DNA of 64,000 bases from Pristionchus mayeri (lineage: Eukaryota > Nematoda > Chromadorea > Rhabditida > Neodiplogasteridae): assembly GCA_036245805.1 (NCBI GenBank), contig BTRK01000005.1:14236984-14300983 (forward strand). Direction: 5' to 3'. How positions within the stretch are numbered: the stretch's first letter is position 1; every line of letters begins with the position of its first letter. Shown here piece by piece: positions 12,274-23,536 of this stretch. The position numbers and the translations under genes are program-made. The notes below the pieces were generated by a model. The model was not told where the DNA came from, made no database searches, and saw only the letters and a list, made by a program, of their open reading frames with translations.

Positions 12274-12361
12274 CCTTTGCTTTGGATCAATCGGCATCGT
12301 CTCTGTGGGCATCGTGAAGGCAGTCGAGTACGCGGCCTTCTGGTTCTTCTCCTCCTACTGA
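12274..12361 (+). CDS. orphan hydrophobic exon after the membrane gene
   Basis: A 3' splice site (ttgttcag) at 12273 is followed by an open frame coding for a hydrophobic helix (IGIVSVGIVKAVEYAAFWF) and a TGA at 12359-12361. It would make a natural last membrane segment of the gene ending at 12031, but the phases do not join because the preceding exon meets TGA at 12029. It may be an alternative end or evidence of a second lesion in that gene. Confidence 0.35.
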
Positions 12362-13917
12362 GGCTTTATGAGTAATCGATATCTCAGTCATTCTGATAAA
12401 TAATGGATCTCTATGAATAACAGCACCACAATACGTGATAACGTATAATCAGAAGTCGTATGATATCACAAATGAATAACTAGTTGTATGATATGAAACT
12501 TGCGAAATTCGGTATACAGTATCGATCGTAACTAATCCCCCAAAATTCTGAGCTCTGTAGCATTTGCACCAGGTAACCAATCAATCTGAATTTTTCACTC
12601 TAGATACAAAATTCATCGGGGAATCAGATACACTTGTTTTCATTTCATTAAAATTTCTCGTTATTGCATAGCAATGACGCAATCACATAGTGATTTTTTA
12701 GAATGCATTATTTCCTCGGAGGAATTTTGCGTGCCAGTCAAACTTTCGGGGCGTTGCTGCAGCCGCTACAAACTCATAACTTTGGTTCTGGGAAAGCTAG
12801 AAACTAGTGCAAAGCAGGAAAATAATCCTTATTATGATCCTAGATGAACCTGAAAGTATGGTATAGACGGTAATCATTTACCCTAAAGGCACGAAAAAGT
12901 ATTTTTTGATAATGAACCGACTTTGGCCGAGTGCCGTTTCAAGGCCGAATTTGCATAAAATGTGGTTCCAACACAGGAATCTTCAAAAACCTTCAACGAA
13001 TCTATTCCCAACCTTTGGTAGGGTTGCCATCACTTTCACTTTCAGGCCAAGGCGTTCGTTTTACGAACGCGCACTTTCTCTTCACACTGATCCCTCTCCA
13101 CTCCCTCGTCGTGTAGGAAATGAGGTGCGCGCGAAAGGAGCGCATGCCCACTGTCCAAAAAGTGAAGCTACCCAAACCAAAACTTTCGAACAGTTTTTTG
13201 ATGGTTTTTGAACATTCTGTGCAGGAACGACATTTTATGAAATTCGTAATTGAGACGGTGACCAAAGTAGGAGCATCCAAAAAAATGACTTGTTCGTGTC
13301 CTGAAGGCAAATGATGTGCGATCAATAGCAAACTTTCAGGATAGGCTGGTAAGTGGCCAGCCATTGGTCTGCACTGGTTCTCCCCACTGCTCTGTCTGCA
13401 CTGGTGTCCGTCTAAACTCCACACCCGCTGTTCAGGATACTGGTTGACCACTGGTTGCACGAAACAAGATTATTGATGCCTTGCCACACCGCTAAAGCTC
13501 TGCATTTCTGAGCAATGGTCTGACTCTCTCCAAATCACACGCTCTCTCAACGAACAGAGAGACGAGAGAGCGTGCAAACTGAAGAGAGTCAGACGATTAC
13601 TCGCATTTCGCATCTCTCGCATCGTCTCCGTTGTGATATCCAAATTACTCAATGATCCCGTTCCATCCCTTCTCATTTAAATCACCCTGACAAAGGAGAG
13701 ATCGTGTGTAATGAACATTGAGATGGCACTCTCCAATTGATACAAACCGGCGATCGAAGAGTGAAATTGCGTGTCAGGGTCAGCAAATCTCGATGCATAC
13801 ACATTTCCAGTGCGGTCACTTTCTCCGAGACACTGGACGGCGGCAATATTAGTCAATCCATATCTCAGCACTCGCCTTGCGATTGGCTCTTGTAATGGTC
13901 CGAGACTTTTCAGGAAA
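12362..13917. other. intergenic region with a small hairpin
   Basis: No gene is supported. A minus-strand frame of 152 codons (13460-13002) is open but has no recognisable motif or splice context. A 77-nt imperfect hairpin lies at 13518-13594: GTCTGACTCTCTC and CACGCTCTCTC are mirrored by GAGAGAGCGTG and GAGAGTCAGAC. Confidence 0.5.
13518..13594. repeat. 77-nt imperfect hairpin
   Basis: Two nested inverted repeats around a short AACGAACA loop: outer gtctgactctctc / gagagtcagac, inner cacgctctctc / gagagagcgtg. It could be a miniature foldback element or an RNA hairpin in the region upstream of the secreted-protein gene. Confidence 0.5.
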
Positions 13918-16900
13918 ATGCTGGTGGCATTAATGCTGTTAATGATGTTGCTGAGTCCCGCATATTTCCAAAAGCGTGAGTTGTTTATCTTGGAAAATTA
14001 TAGTCAAAGTCCGATGTGAATTAAAAACAGGTATCATCGCTAAACCTTGTGACAACGCTAAATGTTCAGCCCCGTCTGCAGTTCAAACATTCACCAACAA
14101 GTTATCGACACTACTCGAGGCCGAGGACATTTTGGAGAGTATGGCGAGAATCGGAGACGACAGCAGAGAATTGTTCCGACTTGGCCAACCCGTTTGGAGG
14201 CTACTCGCCAATACTTCGGTTGGTTGTTTTTCAATTTGTGTATGGTTGGTCGATTATGCTTGAAAAAAATGTTTCGGGCAACTCTTTTCCGCATCGTTCT
14301 GAAAAAAAAAACAAAAAGGGCCTCCCTTTGGAGCATTTTTTCGGCGGGTTCCACATATATCAACAGTCATCGATTTCGCAACTAATATTATAAAATCAGA
14401 TCCAGAAAGATGATATGCATGAACTGAAGCATCTACAGTTGTTCATTCTCAATGGTTTGGAAGCTTCAGGATTTAACGAAGCTCAAATTCTTACAAATTT
14501 CAGAAATCAATAAAATCAACAGTACTCTGCGTGATGAAGATGGCAGCTATACAACGCCAACGAAATACATCGCTTACCCCGAAATCACTTACACCAAAGT
14601 GCGTATTCTGAGTAGAGTTTAACATAAGTCATGAGTGATGACAGCGACACACATACTGTATTATCGATTCTCAAACTTTAAAGTTGCGGATCGTAAAGTA
14701 ATGTCAAATGTTGCAGAGGTTTCAACGCAATGTCAGCGAAATGCTAACGACTTTGGATCGAGTGCTTACTACAGCGCAACATGATTCAGAAACGTTCAAA
14801 AGTAGCCAACTCAAGGAAATCCTGCGCAGGTACTCAATCGTGCCTATGAATTACCTCGAAGAGAGAAAATATTCGAAATTTATGGATAAATATGAGGAAT
14901 AAGGTAAACTAGAAAAACGGCGAAAATTGCAGTATCTCGACAAATTTGTCCATGATTCTTGCGAGTTCCCATCGAGAGAGGCTATGGAAAGTCGCTTCAA
15001 ATTTCTGGGATAAGCAACTGGAGACTTGCCTTGAATGTAAGTTGCTCAAGTTATTGGCCCATTTCTATACTAACAGTCAATTAAAAGTTATTTGCGGTAA
15101 TTTCATTTTAAAAATAAAATAAAATTTGTAGCTCAACATCCGACTACTGAAGATGAGAGGAGGAACTTGGCATCACCATATTCTATATTTCAAGGATAAA
15201 AGAGTAAGCATTTTACGCACTCGCCTGACTGCAAATTGCAAATATTTGAACAGAACAGATCCAAATATTTTCCATTCTTTTTTATATCTTGCTCTAAATA
15301 AAAAAATTGTTCCCAATTTAAATCGATTCTCGAAATTGCGATTGAATTTTAAAATTTGCAGATCAGCTACTTTTGTATATGGGCAATGGCATTTGCAGAA
15401 ATTTGCAGATCAGCTACTTTTGTATATGGGCAATCCATTTGACGCTCTCTATGGAGGACCGGTGAGGAAAGTGCAGGCGCTGATTGCGGATATCGATGAG
15501 AGTATGCAGATTTGAACACTTATTTTTCAAGACCCGTTTTCCTCCAAGATGTTTGTTATGGAAATTACAGAAAATATAACAAAAATATGTTTTTCAGTAA
15601 ATGACCTTTCACCTTTCTTACGATAAAGTGAACACCATAATTAAACGTGGCTTCTCCATCCCTCTAAATGACTTCGCTAAATCACGATTGGAAACGACGT
15701 ATGTTTTACGACAAAATAAATATTTCAAACATACGCTTAAAAGATGCCGAATCGATTATGCGATTCTCAACCAAACAGCTTTGCTTCCTGATTTGAGGAA
15801 AATTCGCAATGATTTAATTCGTAAGTTACAATTTTTTGAGACAAGTTTGGTCGAATCATCCAGCATGATTTTAGGAGCTCATTCAAGTGTTACTCTGTGC
15901 TTGGAGCGCGCCAACTGATCAAGCATATCAAAAAGCAGCTGAAACTGCCGTTCGTTCTTCTGAGAAAATCAGCCAGTATATGACAAATTGGATGCAAACT
16001 ATTCAGGTGATTGTCATTAATTTTAATCGATCAATAAGGGACATAAAAAATTAAGGCAAGGATTGAAAACGTCCTAGATATTTGTTCGCAAAAAATATGA
16101 TATAAATCGGTTCAAATCATTTTTCAGAAGCAAACGAATGCCTCGGCGATTCCTGATCCGAATCCGGAAAACTGCAAAAAGACCATCGTCGCAAGAGAAA
16201 TGAATCCCGAAATCGAATCATTTTTGTCCAAGTATCGCGAAATGCACGAAACAGTCGACATAATCAAGAGTTTGGAGCAATTCGAAGAAAATAGCATTGA
16301 ATTATTCCGAGTTGCCAGATCAGTTGGCAAACTATTCACAACGTACAACGTGTCTGGACAGGTACGCATATTTTGGAGATTGGAGTAGTCTTATTGCGCA
16401 CTGTCGTCTATGATATATCAAACGCTGTATGCCGAAATAGTTCCCATATCTTGCTACAATAATTATACACTCCATTCCCATAATTTTTGTAGAATGACTT
16501 TTCTTTACGAATTTGAGAAGCATTTCAGGTCAATTTCGAGGATGTGAACGCATTGAAGGAGATTCGCAAACTTTTCCCAACGACTTTAATCGTTTACAAA
16601 ATTTACAAAAAAATAGCGTTTACATAAACAACATTATTCAGATGACATCATGGATCTTGAAAATGATGCGCTGCTATCGACATACATGTGTTCATTCATG
16701 GCTAATCCATTATCATTTGGAAATTTTAGGGTGTGAAAGGAATTGTTGACCCCACGATGTTCATGGTTGGAAATATGATGGACACGATGATTTATGACGG
16801 CACCTCTTTAACTGGCAATAATTACATGTTTATCTCTGGCATGTTAAATGATGAGGATGCTTACAGGAGGAATTACCTCAAGGTAAGTTTGAGCATAAAT

Positions 16901-18311
16901 GAAAGTTTGGATCGGATAATTTGCAGCAATTCGATAGCCATATTTGCAAAGATTCTCGATTCCCCAGAAAAGAGCCATTGCAAAAACTGGTAAAACTGCA
17001 TGATGTATTCGAAAGTGTGGGGAAGCGGTTACCAGGCTAGATATTTTTATATGTTGATCATTTTATATTTATTTAATCTTATAATATATTTTTACTGTTC
17101 AGTGTATCCCCTCTGCTGGTATGATCAATACGAGGGTCCCAATGAATACAAACGACTCAAGAGAGGTACTTTCTAGTATTTTAAATATGGGAATATTTTC
17201 CTGTTATGCTCCATAATTTAATGAAGTTGTTTATTGAACATGCTTCTAAACGGAATTTAGGTAATTTTCCACGAACATAGGATCCGTGAGTGATAGTGAG
17301 AAAACATCGAAAGTTCGAAGAGTATTTGCTCGCTCCCTGCAATCGCACTCTTTCTTTTTGCAATTATCATGTCTGTCATGCAGAAATTGTGCACCTTTAC
17401 GATGAGATCACCGAGATTGAGATTATCATGCAGAAATTGTGCACCTTTACGATGAGATCACCGAGATTGAGATCGATGTGATGGCAGCTAATATTAGCAG
17501 AAGTAGGTTTACATTTGCTGATACAATGTGTTTTCTCTAAAACGCACATTTCAGTTACTAATCGCTCATTTATTGCTACTCTGAAAATTATGAACAACAC
17601 CTTCAACAACATTAAACTTGCTAACCCTATCGAGAAGAAGGAGTAATATTTTACTAAAACAATAAGGAATAAACACATTATTTTCAGGTGTACGTTGGAT
17701 CCTGTACAAGCTTTCTATGATACGCCATCTCAAGAAGCCACCCCCCACATTATCTACAGTGTTTTGCTGAAAATTGTAAGCAAAATTTTCATTAACATAT
17801 TACTGAAAACCGTTATACTGAATATAAATTGGGGAAATGGAATAAAATAAATCACATATATTGTTCAGCAACTTCTCGAAGTTCTGAGGAAATCAGTGAA
17901 ATCGTCGGTCGACAGTGAACTCGATGACCAATACGTTAAAAAGACGAAATTTATTGCAAGCGTTTTCGGAGAAAGAGCGCAATACATGGCCGAGTGGACT
18001 CGACAAGTGAACGCGTACGCCTCGGAATTGGTCAAGGTATGGATTTGTTTACTTATTTTATCACACTGTATTCATTATTGTTTATTTAAGTGTGTGTTTA
18101 GAACACATCTTGGCGCGAAGCTGGCATTGCATTCGCAAAGAAGGAAATCGGCCTAATGCAAGCCCCATCCAAGCATCTGAACGAGACTGCTAGGAGGGTT
18201 CAGAAGGTCTTCGAAGAGCATGGATCATCCGAATGCGCTTTTTTCTTGTGTTTTGACATCCAAAGGGTCTGGCCAAGGTCATGTCCGACCGAGTCCAATA
18301 AAAGTCACTAG
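13918..18311 (+). CDS. secreted helical protein with two tandem domain repeats
   Basis: Exon 1 (13918-13975) codes for a signal peptide, MLVALMLLMMLLSPAYF. Repeat 1 uses 14031-14218, 14400-14454, 14504-14598, 14717-14829, 14933-15036, 15409-15501, a problem exon 15598-15820, then 15875-16006. Repeat 2 uses 16128-16361, 16529-16588, 16730-16882, 16927-17014, 17103-17165, 17434-17502, 17555-17642, 17688-17775, 17869-18036, 18102-18311, all in phase. The repeats align: SRELFRLGQPVWRLL with SIELFRVARSVGKLF, YGGPVRKVQALIADIDEI with YEGPNEYKRLKREIVHLYDEI, and SSEKISQYMTNWMQ with FGERAQYMAEWTRQV. The total is about 760 residues, mainly helical, with scattered Cys. I do not recognise the family. The problem exon needs two frame changes, so the locus is either one damaged gene or two genes (the first ending at TAA 15626, the second starting at ATG 15601 after a spliced-leader-type acceptor). 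Confidence 0.6.
15352..15434 (+). repeat. tandem duplication of a 3' splice site (47-nt spacing)
   Basis: The 36-nt block starting AAATTTGCAGATCAGCTAC occurs at 15352-15387 and 15399-15434. Each copy holds the same tttgcag acceptor and the first codons of the exon of repeat 1. Only the second copy leads into the open frame used in the model. Confidence 0.8.
17376..17473 (+). repeat. tandem duplication of a 3' splice site (50-nt spacing)
   Basis: A block starting TCATGCAGAAATTGTGCACC is repeated at 17376 and 17426. Each copy carries an atgcag acceptor and the start of the exon coding for EIVHLYDEI. Using the first acceptor would put the second copy into the mRNA in another frame, so the second one (exon 17434-17502) is the likely site. 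Confidence 0.8.
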
Positions 18312-18424
18312 GCGTTGCGTGACACTAAGTCTGGTGATCACCATAGGATGGTAACCATCCCGATAGTGTCCAAAAATATACTTCCGTAGGATTTCACACT
18401 ATGTTCCAACACAATTCTACACTA

Positions 18425-18451
18425 CAGGGTGTCCAAAAAGTATTGTTACAC
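18425..18451 (+). repeat. left terminal inverted repeat of the maT element
   Basis: 27 bp, identical in reverse complement to 19689-19715; preceded by TA. Confidence 0.95.
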
Positions 18452-18565
18452 TTTTGAAACGCGAATTTTTTTAACATGTAGGTCGAGTTGTCAAAATCTG
18501 TAATAACACGTTTGAGCCCACCCTTCGGTGCGTTGAGGGAACCTACTAATTAGTTTCCCATAGTC

Positions 18566-19594
18566 ATGGTTCGTCCAAATCGCTATCGTCAAACTATTAT
18601 CAACCTTTGGACCCTCGGCGACCCCCCAGATTCCATCAGGAGGAAGCTTCGTATTTCCCGAATGGCAGTCTATCGCACCATCTCCCGTTTCAAGCAGTTG
18701 GGCACTGCGAAGGACCGTCCAAGATCAGGAAGACCCAAGACCGCTCTCACTCAGAAGAACAGGAGAATCGTGGAGAAGAGAGTGAATCGCAATGCCAAAC
18801 GATCCATCAGGAAGATGGCTAAGGATCTCAAGATCTCCAAAGGATCCGTGTGTGCCATCGTTCATTCTCTTCTCAAGTCCTACCCCTACAAGATGAGAAA
18901 GGGCCATGGCCTCACTGATGTCCACAAGCAGAAGCGCCTGGAGAGATGCAAGCTGCTCCTTCAGCGGGCCGATCGTGGGGAGCACTTGACTACCGTTTAC
19001 TCTGACGAGAAGCTGTTCTCAGTCGAGGAGGTCTACAACAGTCAGAACACCAGGATCATCGCCAAGTCTCCTCAGCAAGCTGACGCCAGAGGTAGAACCA
19101 TCTCTCGCATTGCCCACCCCCAGGCACTGATGGTTTGGGCTGGTGTGTGCTCGACGGGCAAGACTCCTCTCGTGTTCGTGGATCCTGGGGTCAAGATCAA
19201 CAAGGAGTACTACACCAGGGCAATTCTCCAGAAGGCCCTTCTGCCCTGGTCCCGCTCCCACTTCAAAGGGGCTCGCTGGACCTTCCAACAGGATTCAGCG
19301 CCTGCTCACTCGGCAAAAGTGACGCAGGCATGGTGTCGCGCCCATCTGCCCGACTTCATCTCGAGTGAGGAATGGCCCTCGAACTCCCCCGATCTCAACC
19401 CTCTGGACTTCAGCATTTGGTCAGTGTTGGAGAAGGAGGCCTGCTCTACTCGCCACAAGAACCGCGATTCCCTCAAGGCAGCCCTTCTCAAGGCATGGGA
19501 GAAGATCGACGTCCCTTACCTGCGGGCCGTCATCGACTCGGTCCCTCGTCGTCTCAGAGAGGTCATCGCGGCCAATGGAGGCCAGATCGAGTGA
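18566..19594 (+). CDS. maT/mariner-type transposase, 342 aa
   Basis: Cut-and-paste DDE/D transposase acting on the element's own ends in the nucleus. The N-terminal part (about residues 1-110) has two helix-turn-helix-like segments (IRRKLRISRMAVYRTISRF, then DLKISKGSVCAIVHSLL) with the GRPKT linker between them. Catalytic residues are D147 in YSDEKLF, D243 in QQDSAPAHSA and D281 in NSPDLNPLDFSIW. There are 37 residues between the last two, the DD37D spacing of maT-like elements, distinct from Tc1 (DD34E) and classic mariner (DD34D). MVWAGV (residues 189-194) is the usual strand between the first two catalytic sites. The frame has no stop or shift and is visibly richer in G+C than its surroundings, which fits horizontal arrival or recent amplification. 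The start is the first ATG, 141 nt inside the element. Confidence 0.95.
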   Translation: MVRPNRYRQTIINLWTLGDPPDSIRRKLRISRMAVYRTISRFKQLGTAKDRPRSGRPKTALTQKNRRIVEKRVNRNAKRSIRKMAKDLKISKGSVCAIVHSLLKSYPYKMRKGHGLTDVHKQKRLERCKLLLQRADRGEHLTTVYSDEKLFSVEEVYNSQNTRIIAKSPQQADARGRTISRIAHPQALMVWAGVCSTGKTPLVFVDPGVKINKEYYTRAILQKALLPWSRSHFKGARWTFQQDSAPAHSAKVTQAWCRAHLPDFISSEEWPSNSPDLNPLDFSIWSVLEKEACSTRHKNRDSLKAALLKAWEKIDVPYLRAVIDSVPRRLREVIAANGGQIE

Positions 19595-19688
19595 TCGTGC
19601 ATTGTTATGTTCATATGGTCACTGATAAATACTGTGCCCCGTTTGAGTTGTCTATGTTGCTTTTAAAGAAAGATACATGGTTTTATCC

Positions 19689-19715
19689 GTGTAACAATAC
19701 TTTTTGGACACCCTG
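19689..19715 (+). repeat. right terminal inverted repeat of the maT element
   Basis: Perfect mirror of 18425-18451; followed by TA. Confidence 0.95.
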
Positions 19716-19818
19716 TAGTATACTATCATGGTTATCATATGATCCGACATAATGTCCTTTGCGTCTTTTGAATTCTGCGTGATATCTCGCATGTTTTACC
19801 GAAGAGATATCGATCAAA

Positions 19819-21481
19819 ATGAGTCATTGCTTACGACGCCATTCCATGAATGGGAGAGCTCTGCATCCCAGATATGCCTACAACGTGCTGGTCTTTCCTG
19901 GCGTCCTCGTCGACCTCACCTGGCAAGTTGGTACGGAAAGGATCGAAGACTACGTCAACATCATCGAGGTATAGTTCGGGAAACTTTTCATTTCCCACAC
20001 TCTCTCGTCGTTCGTATGCGAACTAGCGAGCCCACGATAATCAGTCCGGAGTATTACTGTAGGTACAGTAACCGGGTCGAGCAGGGACAAGCTTAGAACG
20101 CTTGGTGGAAGAAAATTGACTGATGATACCCTAGGTGTGTGTGCCCAGGATACTGTAGGATGATGCAGTGGGATGGGACTGTATATAAATCAATACTTTA
20201 TTACTACAGTAAGATGTGAAGGGAAGGGGTAGGATACGGTAGGAGGGTGACTGTGAAAGATTGAGATCCAAGTGTGGTTCAAACGGAGGAGGACTGTGGT
20301 CCAAGAGCGAATGGGATCCAAGTGTGGATCAGACTGAGTGATACTCGTGGTCAGCACGAGGAGAGGTTCAGTGGAGCTCTGAGGTGAGGGCGAGAGGAGG
20401 GGTTTATGTAGGCATAAGCTGACGTGTCATAGCTGATGTAAATAGGCGAGAGAGAGGGAAATGAGAGAGAGTGGTGATACACAATGGAATGGGATTGAGA
20501 TGTTAATTGAATTGATCTCGTCAATATCTCGTTGTGAAAGGCCAATTTGCATTGGGCTGCGCTCAACAACAGAGATGAGATTGAAATGGAAATGGAGTGA
20601 CTTTGATTGAGGGGAATGGAATGAGGTGATGAGAAAAGGGTAGTGACGTGTGAGTCGCTACAGGTCGAGAAAGAGTATGGAATAAAGAGACGGTAACCCG
20701 AATTACGAGCACTTATTCTAGGGCGCCAGCCGGCTCTACGTTCACGTCTTCCGTTGCAAACGAACGGAAATAGCTAAACGATCACGCATCGCTCGAAAGT
20801 GGATGCAGACTAAGAGACATACGATGGTGGAAGTACTCAGGTATCTAGTTTTGTTTACTGAAGAGATTAACGTTTTTTGCATGATTTAACACATGTAATT
20901 CGGTTTTTTGCCAGAATTACTCATTTTTTTAGTAATTAAATAGGTGGAAAATAGTATATTTCAGGAGCGGCAGAAAGAGCAAAGGAGAAGAAGAAAGAAC
21001 ATGCGCTCCTGCGAAGAATATGCTCGCAGTTCTGCAGGACACGGCAAAGAGAGGATCATCATATGGCATGCATCTCTACAGTTCGGCGATCGTCTTGGGA
21101 TCCGATCTAAAGTGAGAAATGGGGAAATATGGTCCTAATCTTCCATTGTGAATAATTGGGTGTTCAGAACGGAAGCGGGCTTATCTGGTTAAAATTCGAA
21201 AAAAAATTCTTTACACGCAGTACATGCATATACCGTGATATTGTTTTTCGAAGTCTACATATATCACAGAAAGAATGCACGTAGTATAGTAGTATGCCTC
21301 GAGTTTTCATTAGATCGCACATTTTAGGGTGTTGCATTCCCTGAATGACCACAACACGAACGAGTCTCAACTCGAGTCGCTGCCTGTTGGATTGGCAGTG
21401 GACAAAGACGCAATGAACATGCTGGTAGGAAACAGTGAGGGAGACCAGAAATACTATTGGACGGCACTATTCTTCTTGTAA
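19819..21481 (+). CDS. unknown protein, 189 aa, four exons
   Basis: Exons 19819-19968, 20722-20840, 20965-21111 and 21328-21481 join exactly in phase (570 nt with TAA). I do not recognise the family. Exon 1 gives HPRYAYNVLVFPGVLVDLTW, exon 2 is basic (KRTEIAKRSRIARKW), exon 3 holds NMLAVLQDTAKRG and GMHLYSSAIVLG, and the end is KYYWTALFFL. There is no signal peptide in this model, and the N-terminus may be incomplete. The start is the ATG 104 bp after the maT transposon, which may have displaced or cut off upstream exons or the promoter. The first intron (19969-20721) is mostly filled by a possible solo LTR. Codon structure and consistent junctions support a real gene. Confidence 0.6.
20058..20701 (+). 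mobile_element. possible solo LTR in an intron
   Basis: A 644-bp segment flanked by ATTAC direct repeats (20053-20057 and 20702-20706). It starts with TG, holds TATATAAA near 20180 and has AATAAA about 20 bp before its right end, as expected for an LTR promoter and poly(A) signal. It does not end in the usual CA and no internal retroelement sequence was seen, so the call is tentative. Confidence 0.3.
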
Positions 21482-22257
21482 TCGATTTCTTGTACAAACC
21501 TACTTCTAAATGTGTGTTTCATGATTCATGTGATTTGTACGCTTATCGATTGTCGAATATTGAAGTGACAAATACACTTTACACCAAGGAGAGCTGACAC
21601 ATACCGATAACGACTAGCGATTATCTGCGCTCTCTGTCCCTGTTCCCGTGATGCCTACCTCTCTCTTCTCATTACTGACTCACTCGTCGCATATCTCCAT
21701 CTCCCTAGCTCTCTTGGTCCGACGAAAAAATGACTTTGACGTTCTGCTTATTTCTTTCATACCGTGAGGGGTGAATGTGTGCGTATAATTCAAGCGTGAG
21801 TTGATCCCTAGCTTACTCATTCACCTGCATTCATTTTCAATAAATTATCTGCTACTACCTTGTGGAAATTTCAAGAAACTTCTCAAAATGGTGTCACATT
21901 GTCCACAAAACGACTGTTGTGTGCATATTAACAACACGCATTACAATTTAACAATCAAGTTTCAACAAAAATTGTATTCAATTTATCAATTTGAATTTTG
22001 AAGTATTTCATAAATGTACAAATCAGTGCATCCTTTTATTATCGCGCGTCTTCAGAGAGAATACATGACCACGAGGAACTAGGAGCCGTAAGTTTGAGCA
22101 AGATCTTCAAAATAATTATGCCAGAGTATGTTGGGGAGCTTGGAAATCATGACAGTTTAGGTAGACAACTGATAAATGGACGAATTAGGGCGTCAACAAT
22201 AAATATAACAAGGAACTAATAATAAAAAGCAGAATGAGGCGCGGATGGAAAGGGATT
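21482..22257. other. intergenic, nothing recognised
   Basis: AT-rich sequence after the 189-aa gene with short non-coding frames only. Confidence 0.5.
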
Positions 22258-22662
22258 GATTGTAATCATAGTTGCCCAACACTGGCGGCGGATATGACAA
22301 GCACTTTGGACCCATGAATGGTCATGGTCGAAAATGTGAAGGTAGGTCATGGTGCGATCGATCGCCAACTACCGTACCATCTTACAGTATGTGTCTAGAA
22401 AAATCGATACTACCGTACCCTGATTACCGTAACCTCGGTTCCGTGGAGCAACATGAGTTCCTTGGGTCAAACTTTTTACTTAAATTATCAATCAATATTA
22501 TTTATATTCTACAGTAACCTACCGTAACCCTCACTACCGTACGCTCATTGTCGAATCACGAACTGACTTTTTTCGTAACTCTGTTTAAAAAATAGGTTCT
22601 TTGCATATTATGGGGCATATCGACGAGAAAATATTTTTAATAATATTTTCATTGCAAAATCA

Positions 22663-22717
22663 TGGCCGAGTGGATAACGAGCTTGAATTGGAAACCGAAT
22701 GTTGGGAGTTCGAATCC
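22663..22717 (+). repeat. tRNA-derived (Ser/Leu-like) pol III promoter boxes
   Basis: TGGCCGAGTGG matches the A box of a type II tRNA and GAGTTCGAATCC the B box at fitting distance. The acceptor stem and T stem do not pair, so this is not a functional tRNA but looks like the head of a tRNA-derived SINE. Confidence 0.5.
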
Positions 22718-23536
22718 TGTTGGTGGACAAAGTGTTTGCCTGTCGTTGGGGAGTTGGGAAAAGTGAAATGGAGTTACCCTAACCTCGACTACAGTAACCG
22801 GGTACGGTAGTAATACCGTAAAACTTGCAGTTTATTGCAAATTGATTGTATTTTTTAAATTTTTTTTGCAAATTGATTTATTTTTTTGGAAACTCACCTC
22901 ATAATAGAAGTCGAATTGGAGAATTAGGGAAATTTTCTGGTTGTCGAGAGAATGTAATTTTACGGAAAATCTGCAATTGTATAATGATACAATATGCGGA
23001 ACATAGCGATTCGAACGTACTCTGAATCCTGAGACCATGACGTTACTTCTATTACGGAATTGTAACCGACAGAATTCAATTGGCGGGTAATGTTTACGAG
23101 CGGACTCGCTTCGACAGCCGAATTGGTAAAGAGGTCATGTGCGATCAGAAATATTCCTGTTTGAATGAATTGGGAGGCCGGATTGATGCGTTTTGGTGCC
23201 CGAGCAGCATGCCTCCAGAGTACGATAGTGATGAGCATTATTATCAACGGAATACGAATCACCATACCCTGGAAAATTTCTATGAACCTAGCATTCGTCT
23301 TAGAAAGATAGCGATTTTCACAAAATTGGAGAAAGTAAAACACAACAAGCTTAAGAAAGAACGTAAGAGTGAATGCATGATTTTGTTTTGAGGATTCTCC
23401 TCGGGATTTCTTCAGTCTTCCTATAAACATCCTTCAGTCTCGCTGTTCTTCCCGCCCATTTTTTTCTTCTCTAATTCCCTTGCATTTGCTCACTTCTTCT
23501 ATAAGAACACTGAAAGACATGGCGCTCATATATATA

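Larger units (their letters stand above)
18425..19715 (+). mobile_element. intact maT/mariner-type DD37D transposon
   Basis: It has perfect 27-bp inverted ends beginning CAGGGTGTCCAAAAAGTATT, flanked on both sides by the TA target duplication (18423-18424 and 19716-19717). The element is 1291 bp with one uninterrupted transposase frame. Perfect ends plus an open frame point to a recent, probably autonomous copy. It lies between the secreted-protein locus (ends 18311) and the 189-aa gene that starts at 19819, so it sits in or near the promoter of the latter. Confidence 0.95.

Noticed and set aside
13002..13460. 152-codon minus-strand open frame
   Set aside because: Long for the region but with no domain, codon or splice support and no related sequence in the window; likely chance.
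14504..14598. WSN-type nematode domain in the secreted protein
   Set aside because: General helical pattern only; the motif order does not match well enough to name it.
22663..22717. tRNA-Ser/Leu gene candidate
   Set aside because: T stem and acceptor stem are broken; the sequence recurs as a repeat arm.
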